This document shows, in pieces, positions 1-6,744 of a DNA stretch of 13,749 bases; within the stretch, counting starts at the first letter, position 1, and each line of letters starts with the position of its first letter. The stretch is from an uncultured Eubacteriales bacterium (GTDB lineage Bacteria > Bacillota > Clostridia > Oscillospirales > Oscillospiraceae): positions 1 to 13,749 of the forward strand of contig CAJKNS010000035.1 in NCBI GenBank assembly GCA_905201305.1, given 5' to 3'. The notes beneath the pieces are model-generated. The model saw only the letters and a program-made list of their open reading frames with translations. It searched no databases and had not been told where the DNA came from. A program made the position numbers and the translations under genes.

Positions 1-34
1 AGCCCGACGACCCATTTGTGCGGTGTTGCATAAG

Positions 35-64
35 GTGCGCCGCAGTCAAAATGCTGCGGCGCAC
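35..64. terminator. strong GC-rich hairpin upstream of the hydrolase gene
   Basis: An 11-bp perfect stem (GTGCGCCGCAG at 35-45 with CTGCGGCGCAC at 54-64) closes an 8-nt loop. There is no clean T-run after it on either strand, only TACTATTT on the plus side, so it is an imperfect intrinsic terminator or an RNA processing/stability structure. It lies 17 nt before the next start codon. All three forward frames are open through the first 30 bases. One ends with TAA at 31-33, just before the hairpin, which would fit an upstream gene stop followed by its terminator; another ends with TGA at 83-85, overlapping the next ATG. The sequence alone does not decide between them. Confidence 0.4.
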
Positions 65-81
65 TACTATTTGGTGATTGT

Positions 82-1086
82 ATGATAATTCTACTGTGTA
101 TCATTGGGCTTCTGCTTCTGGCGGCACTGGGCTTTGTGCTGGCAGGACTGGTGCTGTCCCGGCGGCAATTTCACTGCCGTTTCGAAGGCGGAGGGGACTA
201 CTATCCCTATTTCTCCGGGCTCCATCCGGATTGGAAGCGGGAAGCCGTCTCCTTTCCCGGAACGGCGGGGACCCTGCGTGGCTGGCTGTTTTCCTATCCG
301 GATACGCCGCCCAAAGGGCTCATTGTCTTTTTCCACGGCTATGGCATGAGCCATGCGGACTATCTCCCGGAATGTGAATATTTCTGCCGCCGGGGCTATC
401 GGGTTCTGAGCTTTGACGGCGCCGGAACCGGGATCTCTGATGGCATGCTGCTGGGACTGCCTCAGCATATTCTAGACCTGCAAGCCTGCCTTCGCTATGT
501 TCAAAGTCAGACCGAGCTCTCCGCCCTTCCCCTGCTGCTCTACGGTCACTCCTGGGGCGGCTATGCAGCGGACTGCATCGGTGCGCTGGAGCCCTTTCCC
601 ATTCGCGGGATTGTTTCCGCAGCCGGATTTTATGGCAGTCTCTCCGCGCTGGCACCCTACACCCGGCGTCATTACGGTCCCCTTGCGCCGCTGCCGCTGC
701 TGGGAATTCGACTGTATCAGCGACTCCACTTTGGTCATCTTGCGGGAATTACTGCTGTCAAGGGGCTGTCCAGTCAAAGCTGTCCGGTGCTCATTGCCCA
801 AAGCGACGATGACCGAATTCTCCCCTACAAGCGGAATTACATGGTGCTGTACCGCCGGTTTCATGACAATCCCCGGTTTACATTTCTCCCCCTCACCGGG
901 CATGACCACAACATCACCACACCCCACGAGGTGGACCTGCAAAAGCGCAAGCTGTTAAAGGTGCTCCGCAGTCCCAATCCGCCCGTGTCCGCCATCCACG
1001 AGATCAATCGCCTGAAAACCATCACCGACGAAAGCCTGCTTGGTACCTTTGCGGATTTCTTTGACCGCTGTTTGAATTCGTTCTAA
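82..1086 (+). CDS. membrane-anchored alpha/beta hydrolase (serine hydrolase)
   Basis: This 334-residue protein is a probable esterase or lipase-like hydrolase of the alpha/beta-fold superfamily; its substrate is unknown. Residues 2-25 form one hydrophobic helix, a signal anchor, so the catalytic domain is probably outside the membrane or tethered to it. The fold signatures are present in order: an oxyanion-hole HGYG (85-88), the nucleophile elbow GHSWGG (155-160, Ser157), an acid region SDDDRILP with Asp244 the likely catalytic acid, and GHDHN with His274 (or His276) as the general base. Length is normal for the family. The ribosome binding site before ATG 82 is weak (GGTG at 73-76), and no clear promoter is visible in the 81 bases upstream, so read-through from an upstream gene is possible. 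A small membrane protein gene follows 39 bp downstream, perhaps co-transcribed. The fold is secure; specificity is not. Confidence 0.88.
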   Translation: MIILLCIIGLLLLAALGFVLAGLVLSRRQFHCRFEGGGDYYPYFSGLHPDWKREAVSFPGTAGTLRGWLFSYPDTPPKGLIVFFHGYGMSHADYLPECEYFCRRGYRVLSFDGAGTGISDGMLLGLPQHILDLQACLRYVQSQTELSALPLLLYGHSWGGYAADCIGALEPFPIRGIVSAAGFYGSLSALAPYTRRHYGPLAPLPLLGIRLYQRLHFGHLAGITAVKGLSSQSCPVLIAQSDDDRILPYKRNYMVLYRRFHDNPRFTFLPLTGHDHNITTPHEVDLQKRKLLKVLRSPNPPVSAIHEINRLKTITDESLLGTFADFFDRCLNSF

Positions 1087-1125
1087 TTGACAATATTAGG
1101 ATGCTCTGTTACAATGAATTGAGAG

Positions 1126-1533
1126 GTGATTGCCACGCACAAACGTTCCTACGGCTTCCTGATTGCAGCAGCTGTCTTTGCCGTTTTGATGGGGTTTTAT
1201 CTGCTCCGCAATTGGCATTGGGTGACGCATTCCGTTGCCGTCATTGGCTACATTGTCCTGCTTCTGCTGCTTGTTTTGCTGGGACTTGGATTTCGGATGC
1301 AGGAGCACCGCAAATGTGCTTCCACCGAAGCGGCAAAATCACCGTCTCGCGCCAGTGCCTGGTTCTCCGGTGCGCTGGTCCTCGCTGTGCTGAATGGCTA
1401 TGTAATGCTGATGCACCGAGCCTATTACAACAATATTTCCGCTCTCACTGCCTGTGCTGTCGTGATTGCCCTGTTTCTGCTGTGCGGAGTCATCGCTCTG
1501 ATTCGTGAAAGACGGCAGCAGCGTAATTCATAA
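1126..1533 (+). CDS. small four-helix membrane protein, unknown function
   Basis: I do not recognise the family of this 135-residue protein. It has four hydrophobic segments, at about residues 10-26, 35-54, 80-96 and 104-125. A polar linker (about 57-79, rich in K, R, E and S) separates them into two hairpins, and the C-terminus is very basic (IRERRQQRNS). The start is uncertain. GTG at 1126 is the only standard in-frame start before the first helix, but the purine stretch GAGAGG sits directly on it rather than 6-9 nt upstream, so a non-standard start a few codons later is conceivable. It follows the hydrolase by 39 bp on the same strand and precedes a good terminator, so the two probably share a transcript. 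Four-helix topology and frame integrity support a real gene; function cannot be inferred. Confidence 0.6.
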   Translation: MIATHKRSYGFLIAAAVFAVLMGFYLLRNWHWVTHSVAVIGYIVLLLLLVLLGLGFRMQEHRKCASTEAAKSPSRASAWFSGALVLAVLNGYVMLMHRAYYNNISALTACAVVIALFLLCGVIALIRERRQQRNS

Positions 1534-1538
1534 TCAGA

Positions 1539-1592
1539 AGCCTCCTAACGTGACCCTGGCGCTTCCGGGGTTCGCCTTGGGAGGTTATTTTT
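1539..1592 (+). terminator. Rho-independent terminator after the small membrane protein
   Basis: An outer stem pairs CCTCC (1541-1545) with GGAGG (1580-1584). An inner 7-bp stem pairs ACCCTGG (1553-1559) with CCGGGGT (1565-1571) and includes one G-T wobble. A T-rich tail, TTATTTTT, follows at 1585-1592. It begins 6 nt after the stop codon at 1533 and closes the hydrolase/membrane-protein unit. Confidence 0.75.
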
Positions 1593-1692
1593 ATGTCTCC
1601 CTTTCGCAAGTTTTGTCTATCCTTCATTTTCCGTTTCACACTTTGCAGACACATCCCCCATTTTCCCCGTCAACATCTGTTGAATCTGCGGA

Positions 1693-1721
1693 TTGTAACC
1701 CCCTTTGCCCCGTGCTATACT
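1693..1721 (+). promoter_or_regulatory. sigma-A promoter of the first MATE gene
   Basis: A -35 box TTGTAA (1693-1698) and a -10 box TATACT (1716-1721) are separated by 17 bp, with an extended -10 TG at 1713-1714. The predicted start is near 1728, giving a leader of about 45 nt before the MATE start. The rest of the 240-bp gap (1534-1773) holds the terminator above and no other feature that I can support. Confidence 0.65.
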
Positions 1722-1773
1722 ATGGCAGCGAGTTTTCCCCCCCCCATAAGGCAGCAAAGGAGATGCCATTTTT

Positions 1774-3138
1774 ATGATGTCAAACACCCGCAGTATTGAT
1801 ATGACTGCCGGTTCTCTGTGGAAAAATATATTCTTTTTCAGCATTCCGCTAATGCTCTCTCAGATTCTCGAGGTGCTGTTCAACCTTAGCGACGTTGCCA
1901 TCGCCGGAAAGTTTGCCGGTTATCAGGCACTGGGCTCCGTGGGCTCCACCACCCTTTTGGTCAGTCTGTTTACAGGCTTTCTCCTAGGCATGGGCAGCGG
2001 CGTCAATGTCCGTACCGCTCATGAGCTGGGCGTTGGAGATCGGGACGCCATTTCCCACACCATCCATACCTCGTTGATTCTCTGCGCGCTGATGGGACTG
2101 CTGGTATGCCTTGCCTGTCTGTTCTTTGCTGCTCCCATGCTGCGGCTGCTGGGCACCAAGGACGAGCTTATGGACGGCGCTGTGACCTATCTCAAGATTT
2201 ACGCTCTTGGCATGCCTGCCATGGGCATTTACAACTGCGGCAACGGCATTCTCAGCGCCTGCGGTGATACCCGCCGTCCCCTTTACTACTTAACCATTGC
2301 AGGCATTCTCAACGTGATTCTCAACCTGTTTTTCGTAATTGTATGCCGCATGGCGGCTGCCGGTGTTGCCGTCGCCAGCGCCATTTCCCAGTATCTCTCC
2401 GCCGTTCTGATTCTCCGGAATCTCCTTTTCCGAAAGGATACCTGCCGAATCCATCTCAGGCAGCTGCGGCTCCATCCTGCGGCAACCCGCGCAGTGCTCC
2501 TCATCGGCATTCCCACAGGCATCCAGAACGCGCTGTTTGCCATTGCCAATCTGTTTGTGCAGTCCGGCGTCAACTCCTTTGATGCGGTGATGGTATCCGG
2601 CAACACTGCCGCCGCCAACGCCGACACGCTGATTTATAACGTTATGGCAGCCTTCCACACCGCCTGCGCCAGCTTTGTCAGCCGGAATTTGGGCGCGGGA
2701 AACCGGAACCGGATGCTGAAAAGCTATCTCATCAGTCTCACCTATTCCTTTCTTTCCGGCGCGCTGCTGGGCGGACTGCTGCTGATTTTCGGCAGACAGT
2801 TCCTTTCCCTGTTTGTCAACGAAAAAGCCGTCATTGACGCGGGCATGCAGCGGCTTCAGATTATGGGCTACTGCTACTGTGTCAGCGCCTTTATGGACTG
2901 CACCATCGCCGCCTCCCGGGGCATTGGCAAGAGCATTCCCCCTACGGTGATTGTAATCATGGGCTCCTGCGTGTTCCGGATCATCTGGGTTTATACGATT
3001 TTCGCCTATTTCCGGACCATTCCGTCTCTATATCTGCTTTACATCTTCTCCTGGGCAATTACCGCCCTTGCGGAAATCAGCTATTTTCTGGTCAGCTACC
3101 GGAAGCTCATGCGGCTTCCCATTCACGCAGCTGCATAA
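1774..3138 (+). CDS. MATE family multidrug/sodium-or-proton antiporter
   Basis: A 454-residue polytopic membrane protein with about 12 hydrophobic segments, the usual size for MatE transporters. The N-terminus has the family's typical entry, DMTAGSLWKNIFFFSIPLML, followed by QILEVLFNLSDVAIAGKFAG, which corresponds to the conserved first helix with its substrate/cation-pathway Asp. Two MatE repeats are visible, the second starting near residue 240 (LLIGIPTGIQNALFAIANLF). The protein probably exports cationic or hydrophobic compounds using an ion gradient; substrates cannot be told. Two ATGs stand in tandem (1774 and 1777), and AAAGGAG at 1756-1762 serves either. It is transcribed alone from the promoter at 1693-1721 and ends at the bidirectional terminator. 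It is clearly diverged from the second MATE gene, so the pair is not a recent duplication. Confidence 0.92.
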   Translation: MMSNTRSIDMTAGSLWKNIFFFSIPLMLSQILEVLFNLSDVAIAGKFAGYQALGSVGSTTLLVSLFTGFLLGMGSGVNVRTAHELGVGDRDAISHTIHTSLILCALMGLLVCLACLFFAAPMLRLLGTKDELMDGAVTYLKIYALGMPAMGIYNCGNGILSACGDTRRPLYYLTIAGILNVILNLFFVIVCRMAAAGVAVASAISQYLSAVLILRNLLFRKDTCRIHLRQLRLHPAATRAVLLIGIPTGIQNALFAIANLFVQSGVNSFDAVMVSGNTAAANADTLIYNVMAAFHTACASFVSRNLGAGNRNRMLKSYLISLTYSFLSGALLGGLLLIFGRQFLSLFVNEKAVIDAGMQRLQIMGYCYCVSAFMDCTIAASRGIGKSIPPTVIVIMGSCVFRIIWVYTIFAYFRTIPSLYLLYIFSWAITALAEISYFLVSYRKLMRLPIHAAA

Positions 3139-3141
3139 CGC

Positions 3142-3178
3142 AAAACGTCTGCACTCCGTTTTGGAATGCAGACGTTTT
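3142..3178. terminator. bidirectional terminator between the convergent MATE genes
   Basis: A 16-position stem with a single mismatch pairs 3142-3157 with 3163-3178 around a GTTTT loop. The arms are flanked by AAAA on the left and TTTT on the right, so the structure has a U-tail on both transcripts. It starts 3 nt after the stop of the plus-strand MATE gene (3138) and sits directly against the stop of the minus-strand MATE gene (3180-3182). Confidence 0.92.
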
Positions 3179-3179
3179 A

Positions 3180-4514
3180 TTATTCATCAATGGTTTCCGG
3201 CAAGGGTCGCAGCTTCATCCAAACAAGTCCCACCGCATCCGCCAGCGCCCAGCCGATGGGAATAGACAGCCAAATTCCACGAACGCCTACTATCCCAGCC
3301 AGTCCGTATGCCAGTCCTACTCGGGTGCCCAGGGAAATCACCGTCAGTACCACAGACATCCCCGGCTTTTTGATTGCCCGATAGTAGCCGTAGAGCAGGA
3401 ACAGGATGCCAATGCCCACATAGCAGGCGCCTTCGATTCGAAGATACGTCACTCCTGCTGCAATCACTGCTTCCTCGCTGCTCTTTACAAAGATCCCCAT
3501 CAGTGGACCTGCAAACAGGCAGACCAGCCCGGAAATCACCAGAGAAAACACAATGGTCAGCCCCATTGCAGTTCCGGTGCCCTTTCGAATCCGCTCCCGC
3601 TGCCCTGCGCCGTAATTCTGCGCCACAAAGGTGGAAAACGCATTGCCGAAGTCCTGCACCGGAAGATAGGCAAAGGTGTCGATTTTCACCGCTGCCGCAA
3701 AGGCTGCCATAATCACGGTGCCAAAGCTGTTCACCAACCCCTGCACCATGAGAATGCCGAAATTCATCACCGATTGCTGGAGACAGGTCAGGGCGGACAG
3801 ACTGCCGATCTCCCGGAATACCGTTTTTTGCAGCTTCATTTCTCCCCGCTTTGGCAGCAACTCCGGCGTCTTTTTCGCCACATAAATGGCAATGCCCACA
3901 CCGGATGCATATTGGCTTAAAACCGTTGCTGCCGCCGCACCGGCAATCCCCCAGGGCAGCACTGCCACAAACAGCAGGTCCAGCACAATATTCCCCACCG
4001 CCGAAATTGCCAGGAATGCCAGCGGCACCACGGAGTTTCCCACTGCCCGCAGCAGGCAGGCGCAGAAGTTATACACCGACGTTGCCAGAATTCCGCCGAA
4101 AATCACCAGCAGATAGGTCCGCATGCCCGGCAGCACCTCCTCCGGCACCCGCAGGAACCACAAAATTCCGTCCAGCCCCAGATACACCAAGAGATTCACC
4201 GCCAGCGTTGCCGCAAGAATCAGCACGGCGCCATGGAATACCCCCAGTCGCAGCCGATGCATGTCTCCCTGTCCCAGACAGATGGAATACAATGCGCCCG
4301 CACCCATGCTGAGCCCTAAAAAGATAGAGGTCAAAAACGTCATCAGCGTATAGGCGGACCCCACAGCCGCCAATGCACCGCTTCCCAACACGCGCCCAAC
4401 AATCAGCGTATCGGCAATATTATAAAGCTGCTGGAGCAAATTCCCCGCAATCATCGGCAGGGCAAACAGCACAAGGCTGCGCCCAATGGGTCCCTGGGTT
4501 AAGTCCCGCTGCAC
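3180..4514 (-). CDS. second MATE family efflux transporter
   Basis: A 444-residue MATE antiporter with about 12 transmembrane segments. After the start it reads QRDLTQGPIGRSLVLFALP and then NLLQQLYNIADTLIVGRVLG, a textbook opening of the large Clostridia/Bacillota MATE group. I place the start at GTG 4514. AAAGGAGG lies 8 nt upstream (complement of 4523-4530) and the family's usual N-terminus begins there. The same frame stays open upstream to an ATG at 4601, but that extension would add 29 polar residues, run through the terminator of the regulator gene and overlap the regulator's own coding end, so I reject it. It lies downstream of the LysR gene on the same strand but behind a strong terminator, so it is probably expressed partly independently; no convincing separate promoter was seen in the short gap. 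Substrate unknown. Confidence 0.92.
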   Translation of the reverse strand: MQRDLTQGPIGRSLVLFALPMIAGNLLQQLYNIADTLIVGRVLGSGALAAVGSAYTLMTFLTSIFLGLSMGAGALYSICLGQGDMHRLRLGVFHGAVLILAATLAVNLLVYLGLDGILWFLRVPEEVLPGMRTYLLVIFGGILATSVYNFCACLLRAVGNSVVPLAFLAISAVGNIVLDLLFVAVLPWGIAGAAAATVLSQYASGVGIAIYVAKKTPELLPKRGEMKLQKTVFREIGSLSALTCLQQSVMNFGILMVQGLVNSFGTVIMAAFAAAVKIDTFAYLPVQDFGNAFSTFVAQNYGAGQRERIRKGTGTAMGLTIVFSLVISGLVCLFAGPLMGIFVKSSEEAVIAAGVTYLRIEGACYVGIGILFLLYGYYRAIKKPGMSVVLTVISLGTRVGLAYGLAGIVGVRGIWLSIPIGWALADAVGLVWMKLRPLPETIDE

Positions 4515-4542
4515 CGCTCTCTCCTCCTTTTGCATCACTCGA

Positions 4543-4588
4543 CAAAAATCCGTCCTCTGTCCGCACGCTTCGGACGGAGGACGGTTCT
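4543..4588 (-). terminator. terminator of the LysR-type regulator gene
   Basis: A 14-bp stem containing one T-G wobble pairs 4550-4563 with 4571-4584 around a 7-nt loop. On the minus strand it is followed by ATTTTTG. It lies just after the LysR stop (4591-4593) and 36 bases upstream of the GTG start of the second MATE gene, so it should separate the two transcripts at least partly. The opposite strand also has a short T-run (TTCTTTT). Confidence 0.85.
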
Positions 4589-4590
4589 TT

Positions 4591-5475
4591 TCATATTGCA
4601 TCGCCCTGCAGCACCTTCATCACGTTCTGCACCACCGGGCGGTAATCGTCCCGAATACTGGCTGCCACCACATACATATCCGCACCCGGAATGGGAATGG
4701 TCCGCACTGCGCTGTCATGGCTCAGCCTGGTATTCTGGTCCAGCAGCGCCACTCCGACTCCCATTTCCACGCAGAGGATCAGGGACTCCAGACTTCTGGG
4801 CTTGCGAACAATGTGGGGCGTAAAGCCCGACCTTTGACACTGCCGTACCAGACGGTCGTAGCCCACCGGAGATTCCTCCGGAGAGATGACCACAAAGTTC
4901 TCGTCCTTAAGCTGGGTCATCTCCAGCTTCGGCTCCTGCGCCAGGGGATGATTCCGATGAATGGCAATGGCAGGCGGCTGGGGAAATACCGGCACCGCAT
5001 AAAATTCCTTTTCCTCTTCCACATCGAAATCCAGCGTGACAATCAGGTCATAATGCCCGTTTTTCAGTCCGCTGCGAAGGTTGGAAAAGGAGTTCCGCTC
5101 CAGCTCCAACTCCAAATTGGGATACAGCGCCTGGGCAAGGTTCAGCCGGGTGAGCAGCAGCGCGCTGACCTCCTGCCCCTCCAGAATCCCAATATTGAGT
5201 CTTGCCTCTTCCCTGCGCGCCAGCTGTCGCGCCTGCTCAAACAGCTGCTCCAGCTCCTCCGGCAGGTCCTTCATATGGTCATAGAGCAGCTGCCCGGCTG
5301 GGGTCAGCTGCACGGATCGCTTACTGCGGACAAACAGCGGGAAATCCAGCTCCTGCTCCATCTGTGCAATCTGCTTGGACACATTGGGCTGCGCCGTGTA
5401 GAGCCGTCTGGCTGCCTCAGAAAAGTTACCGCAGCGGGCAACCTCTATAAAATACCGAATCTTTGTCAAATTCAT
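4591..5475 (-). CDS. LysR-type transcriptional regulator
   Basis: A 294-residue LTTR, the standard family length. The N-terminal winged helix-turn-helix covers about residues 1-60 (NLTKIRYFIEVARCGNFSEA, then AARRLYTAQPNVSKQIAQME and the LFVRSKRSVQLTPAG wing). It is followed by the linker helix and a periplasmic-binding-protein-like effector domain (about 90-290). LTTRs usually act as tetramers, bind T-N11-A sites and activate a divergent target in response to a small-molecule ligand. The ATG at 5475 has a GGGGG purine run 9 nt upstream. The gene is divergent from the flavoprotein/dehydrogenase/ene-reductase/MFS operon across a 276-bp gap containing promoters for both directions and LTTR-like sites, so it is the probable local activator. 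The ligand is likely a substrate or product of that operon (inference). Confidence 0.93.
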   Translation of the reverse strand: MNLTKIRYFIEVARCGNFSEAARRLYTAQPNVSKQIAQMEQELDFPLFVRSKRSVQLTPAGQLLYDHMKDLPEELEQLFEQARQLARREEARLNIGILEGQEVSALLLTRLNLAQALYPNLELELERNSFSNLRSGLKNGHYDLIVTLDFDVEEEKEFYAVPVFPQPPAIAIHRNHPLAQEPKLEMTQLKDENFVVISPEESPVGYDRLVRQCQRSGFTPHIVRKPRSLESLILCVEMGVGVALLDQNTRLSHDSAVRTIPIPGADMYVVAASIRDDYRPVVQNVMKVLQGDAI

Positions 5476-5513
5476 GGCGCGTTACCCCCGATTGCAACAT
5501 ACTTCTTTTCGAC

Positions 5514-5542
5514 ATTATAGCATATCGCCGAAACTGCCGCAA
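5514..5542 (-). promoter_or_regulatory. promoter of the LysR-type regulator gene
   Basis: On the minus strand a perfect -10 TATAAT (complement of 5514-5519) lies 17 bp downstream of TTGCGG (complement of 5537-5542). The predicted start is near 5507, about 30 nt before the regulator's ATG at 5475. Confidence 0.6.
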
Positions 5543-5581
5543 TGGATTTTATGCAAATACACAAGAAACCCGCTGAACTAT

Positions 5582-5635
5582 TCCAAATGATATATCAATA
5601 TTGCCAATTTGGATATTTCACAGAATCCATTTGGA
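5582..5635. promoter_or_regulatory. probable LysR-type operator region upstream of the redox operon
   Basis: Several dyads cluster just upstream of and inside the plus-strand promoter: the perfect palindrome TGATATATCA (5588-5597); AATAT-N11-ATATT (5597-5617), which fits the LTTR T-N11-A rule (T5601 to A5613); and an 8-bp inverted repeat, TCCAAATG (5582-5589) with CATTTGGA (5628-5635). Relative to the predicted start near 5652, the dyads are centred at about -60 and -45, the usual place for LTTR recognition and activation sites. Binding by the adjacent regulator is inferred. Confidence 0.5.
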
Positions 5636-5645
5636 CTGTTATACT
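5617..5645 (+). promoter_or_regulatory. promoter of the flavoprotein-ADH-ene-reductase-MFS operon
   Basis: A -35 box TTCACA (5617-5622) and a -10 box TATACT (5640-5645), each one base off consensus, are separated by 17 bp. The predicted start is near 5652, leaving a leader of about 100 nt before the ATG at 5752. The right half of the T-N11-A dyad touches the -35 box, which suits LysR activation. Confidence 0.65.
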
Positions 5646-5665
5646 GAGATTGTCAAAAAGTTAAC

Positions 5666-5744
5666 GAGGAAGCCCGCGTCATCCCTTCGGAATTGACCAG
5701 CCGGGGGCTGGGCTTTCTCCAGAGTATGAAAATCAAAGGAGGAA
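5666..5744 (+). ncRNA. structured leader RNA with a YGACCRG-loop hairpin and SD-pairing alternative
   Basis: A two-part stem-loop lies in the 5' leader. P1 pairs GAGGAAGCCC (5666-5675) with GGGCTTTCTC (5710-5719), 10 bp with one G-U. P2 pairs CCTTCGG (5684-5690) with CCGGGGG (5701-5707), 7 bp with two G-U pairs. P2 is capped by the loop AATTGACCAG (5691-5700). The 3' arm of P1 (TTTCTCC, 5714-5720) can instead pair over 7 positions with the Shine-Dalgarno region GGAGGAA (5738-5744). That pairing cannot coexist with P1. The loop motif recurs three times in the leader of the MFS gene of the same operon. The pairings are read directly; a regulatory role is inference. No T-run follows, so control would be translational rather than by termination. 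Confidence 0.55.
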
Positions 5745-5751
5745 CTTTCTT

Positions 5752-6714
5752 ATGAAGGTACTTGGCATTTCCGCAGGAACAAACGGCGGCAGCAACGACG
5801 CCATGTGTAAGGAAGCCCTGATGGGTGCAAAGGAATTGGGCGCAGAGGTAGAGTTCATCAACCTACATAAGCTGAACATCCGTCACTGCACCGGATGTAA
5901 GGCATGCGTCATGAGCCTGTTCTCCGGCAAGGGCAACGCCTGCGTGCTGAAGGACGACTTCCAGTGGCTGGTAGACAAAATGTACGATGCTGATGGCATT
6001 GTCTGGGCAGTTCCCATTTTTGAAAAGGGCGCACCGGGCATCTTCCACACCATTATGGACCGCTTTGGTCCCCGGCTGGATCGCGGCAACGTGATGATTG
6101 CTCAGAAAATCGCAGAGCAGGGCGGCAAGCCCATTAATCCGAAGTATTTGAAGGAAACCGTCGTCTCCTATATGGGCATCGGCGGCTCTGACTGGGCGAC
6201 CCGGATTCAGTGTGACTTTGCAAATCTGACCCTAACCCCCAAGTGGACGCTCATCGACAATGACCGCTTCCAGTGGTCCCTGGACATCGTCATGAACGAC
6301 GCCGCCATTGCCCGCGCCCATGAGATTGGCCGCAATCTGGCAGAGGCAGCCAAGAAGGTAGCCGACGGCACCCTGAACGTTCCCCAAGGCATGATTGGTG
6401 AGGACTATAAGGGTCCCCAGGGCGTATGTCCCCACTGCCGCGGCAACAACTTCTACCTGCAGGAGGACGGTACCGCCATCTGCTGCACCTGCGGCACCGA
6501 AGGTGTTATGAAGAATGTGGACGGCAAGTATGTCTTTGAATTCGACGCAGAAAAGTGGATTCCCCATGCCCACGATTCCATCTCCGGCAAGTTCATCCAC
6601 GGCGACGACATCCAGCGCAACGAGGGGAAAGCCCGCGCCGCCATGCAGACCCCTGAGGCAAAAGCCCGGAAGAAGAAATACGCCGAATTTATCCAATCCT
6701 CAAAGCCTGAATAA
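5752..6714 (+). CDS. flavodoxin-like FMN reductase / iron-sulfur flavoprotein with C-terminal zinc ribbon
   Basis: First gene of the redox operon, 320 residues. The N-terminal 200 or so residues are an NADPH-dependent FMN reductase/flavodoxin-like fold: beta strand MKVLGISAGT, then the phosphate-loop region GTNGGSND (9-16) expected to bind FMN. An insert holds C46-x2-C49-x2-C52-x11-C64, the arrangement of the iron-sulfur flavoprotein (Isf) group that ligates a [4Fe-4S] cluster. Near residues 226-247 there is C226-x2-C229 and C244-x2-C247, a zinc-ribbon or rubredoxin-like knuckle, followed by a charged tail. It probably passes electrons between NAD(P)H or a low-potential donor and a partner, perhaps the ene-reductase two genes downstream. 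AAAGGAGG at 5735-5742 lies 9 nt before the ATG, and the SD falls in a structured leader. The next gene follows after 30 bp. The fold is well supported; the electron partner is not known. Confidence 0.85.
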   Translation: MKVLGISAGTNGGSNDAMCKEALMGAKELGAEVEFINLHKLNIRHCTGCKACVMSLFSGKGNACVLKDDFQWLVDKMYDADGIVWAVPIFEKGAPGIFHTIMDRFGPRLDRGNVMIAQKIAEQGGKPINPKYLKETVVSYMGIGGSDWATRIQCDFANLTLTPKWTLIDNDRFQWSLDIVMNDAAIARAHEIGRNLAEAAKKVADGTLNVPQGMIGEDYKGPQGVCPHCRGNNFYLQEDGTAICCTCGTEGVMKNVDGKYVFEFDAEKWIPHAHDSISGKFIHGDDIQRNEGKARAAMQTPEAKARKKKYAEFIQSSKPE

Positions 6715-6744
6715 CCAACGCATTTTGAAAGGAGTCAAACCAAA

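Noticed and set aside
1..85. An upstream gene ending in this stretch
   Set aside because: All three forward frames are open at the left edge and stop at different points (33, 77, 85). The hairpin at 35-64 favours non-coding sequence after 33, but no frame can be chosen, so no gene is called.
1593..1844. Short open frames in the 1534-1773 gap on both strands
   Set aside because: No ribosome binding sites with proper spacing. They run across the terminator and the MATE promoter and have no recognisable sequence.
4486..5520. A 344-codon plus-strand frame opposite the LysR gene
   Set aside because: It overlaps the whole LysR coding region antisense, has Q/H/R-rich composition with no domain, and runs through the terminator at 4543-4588.
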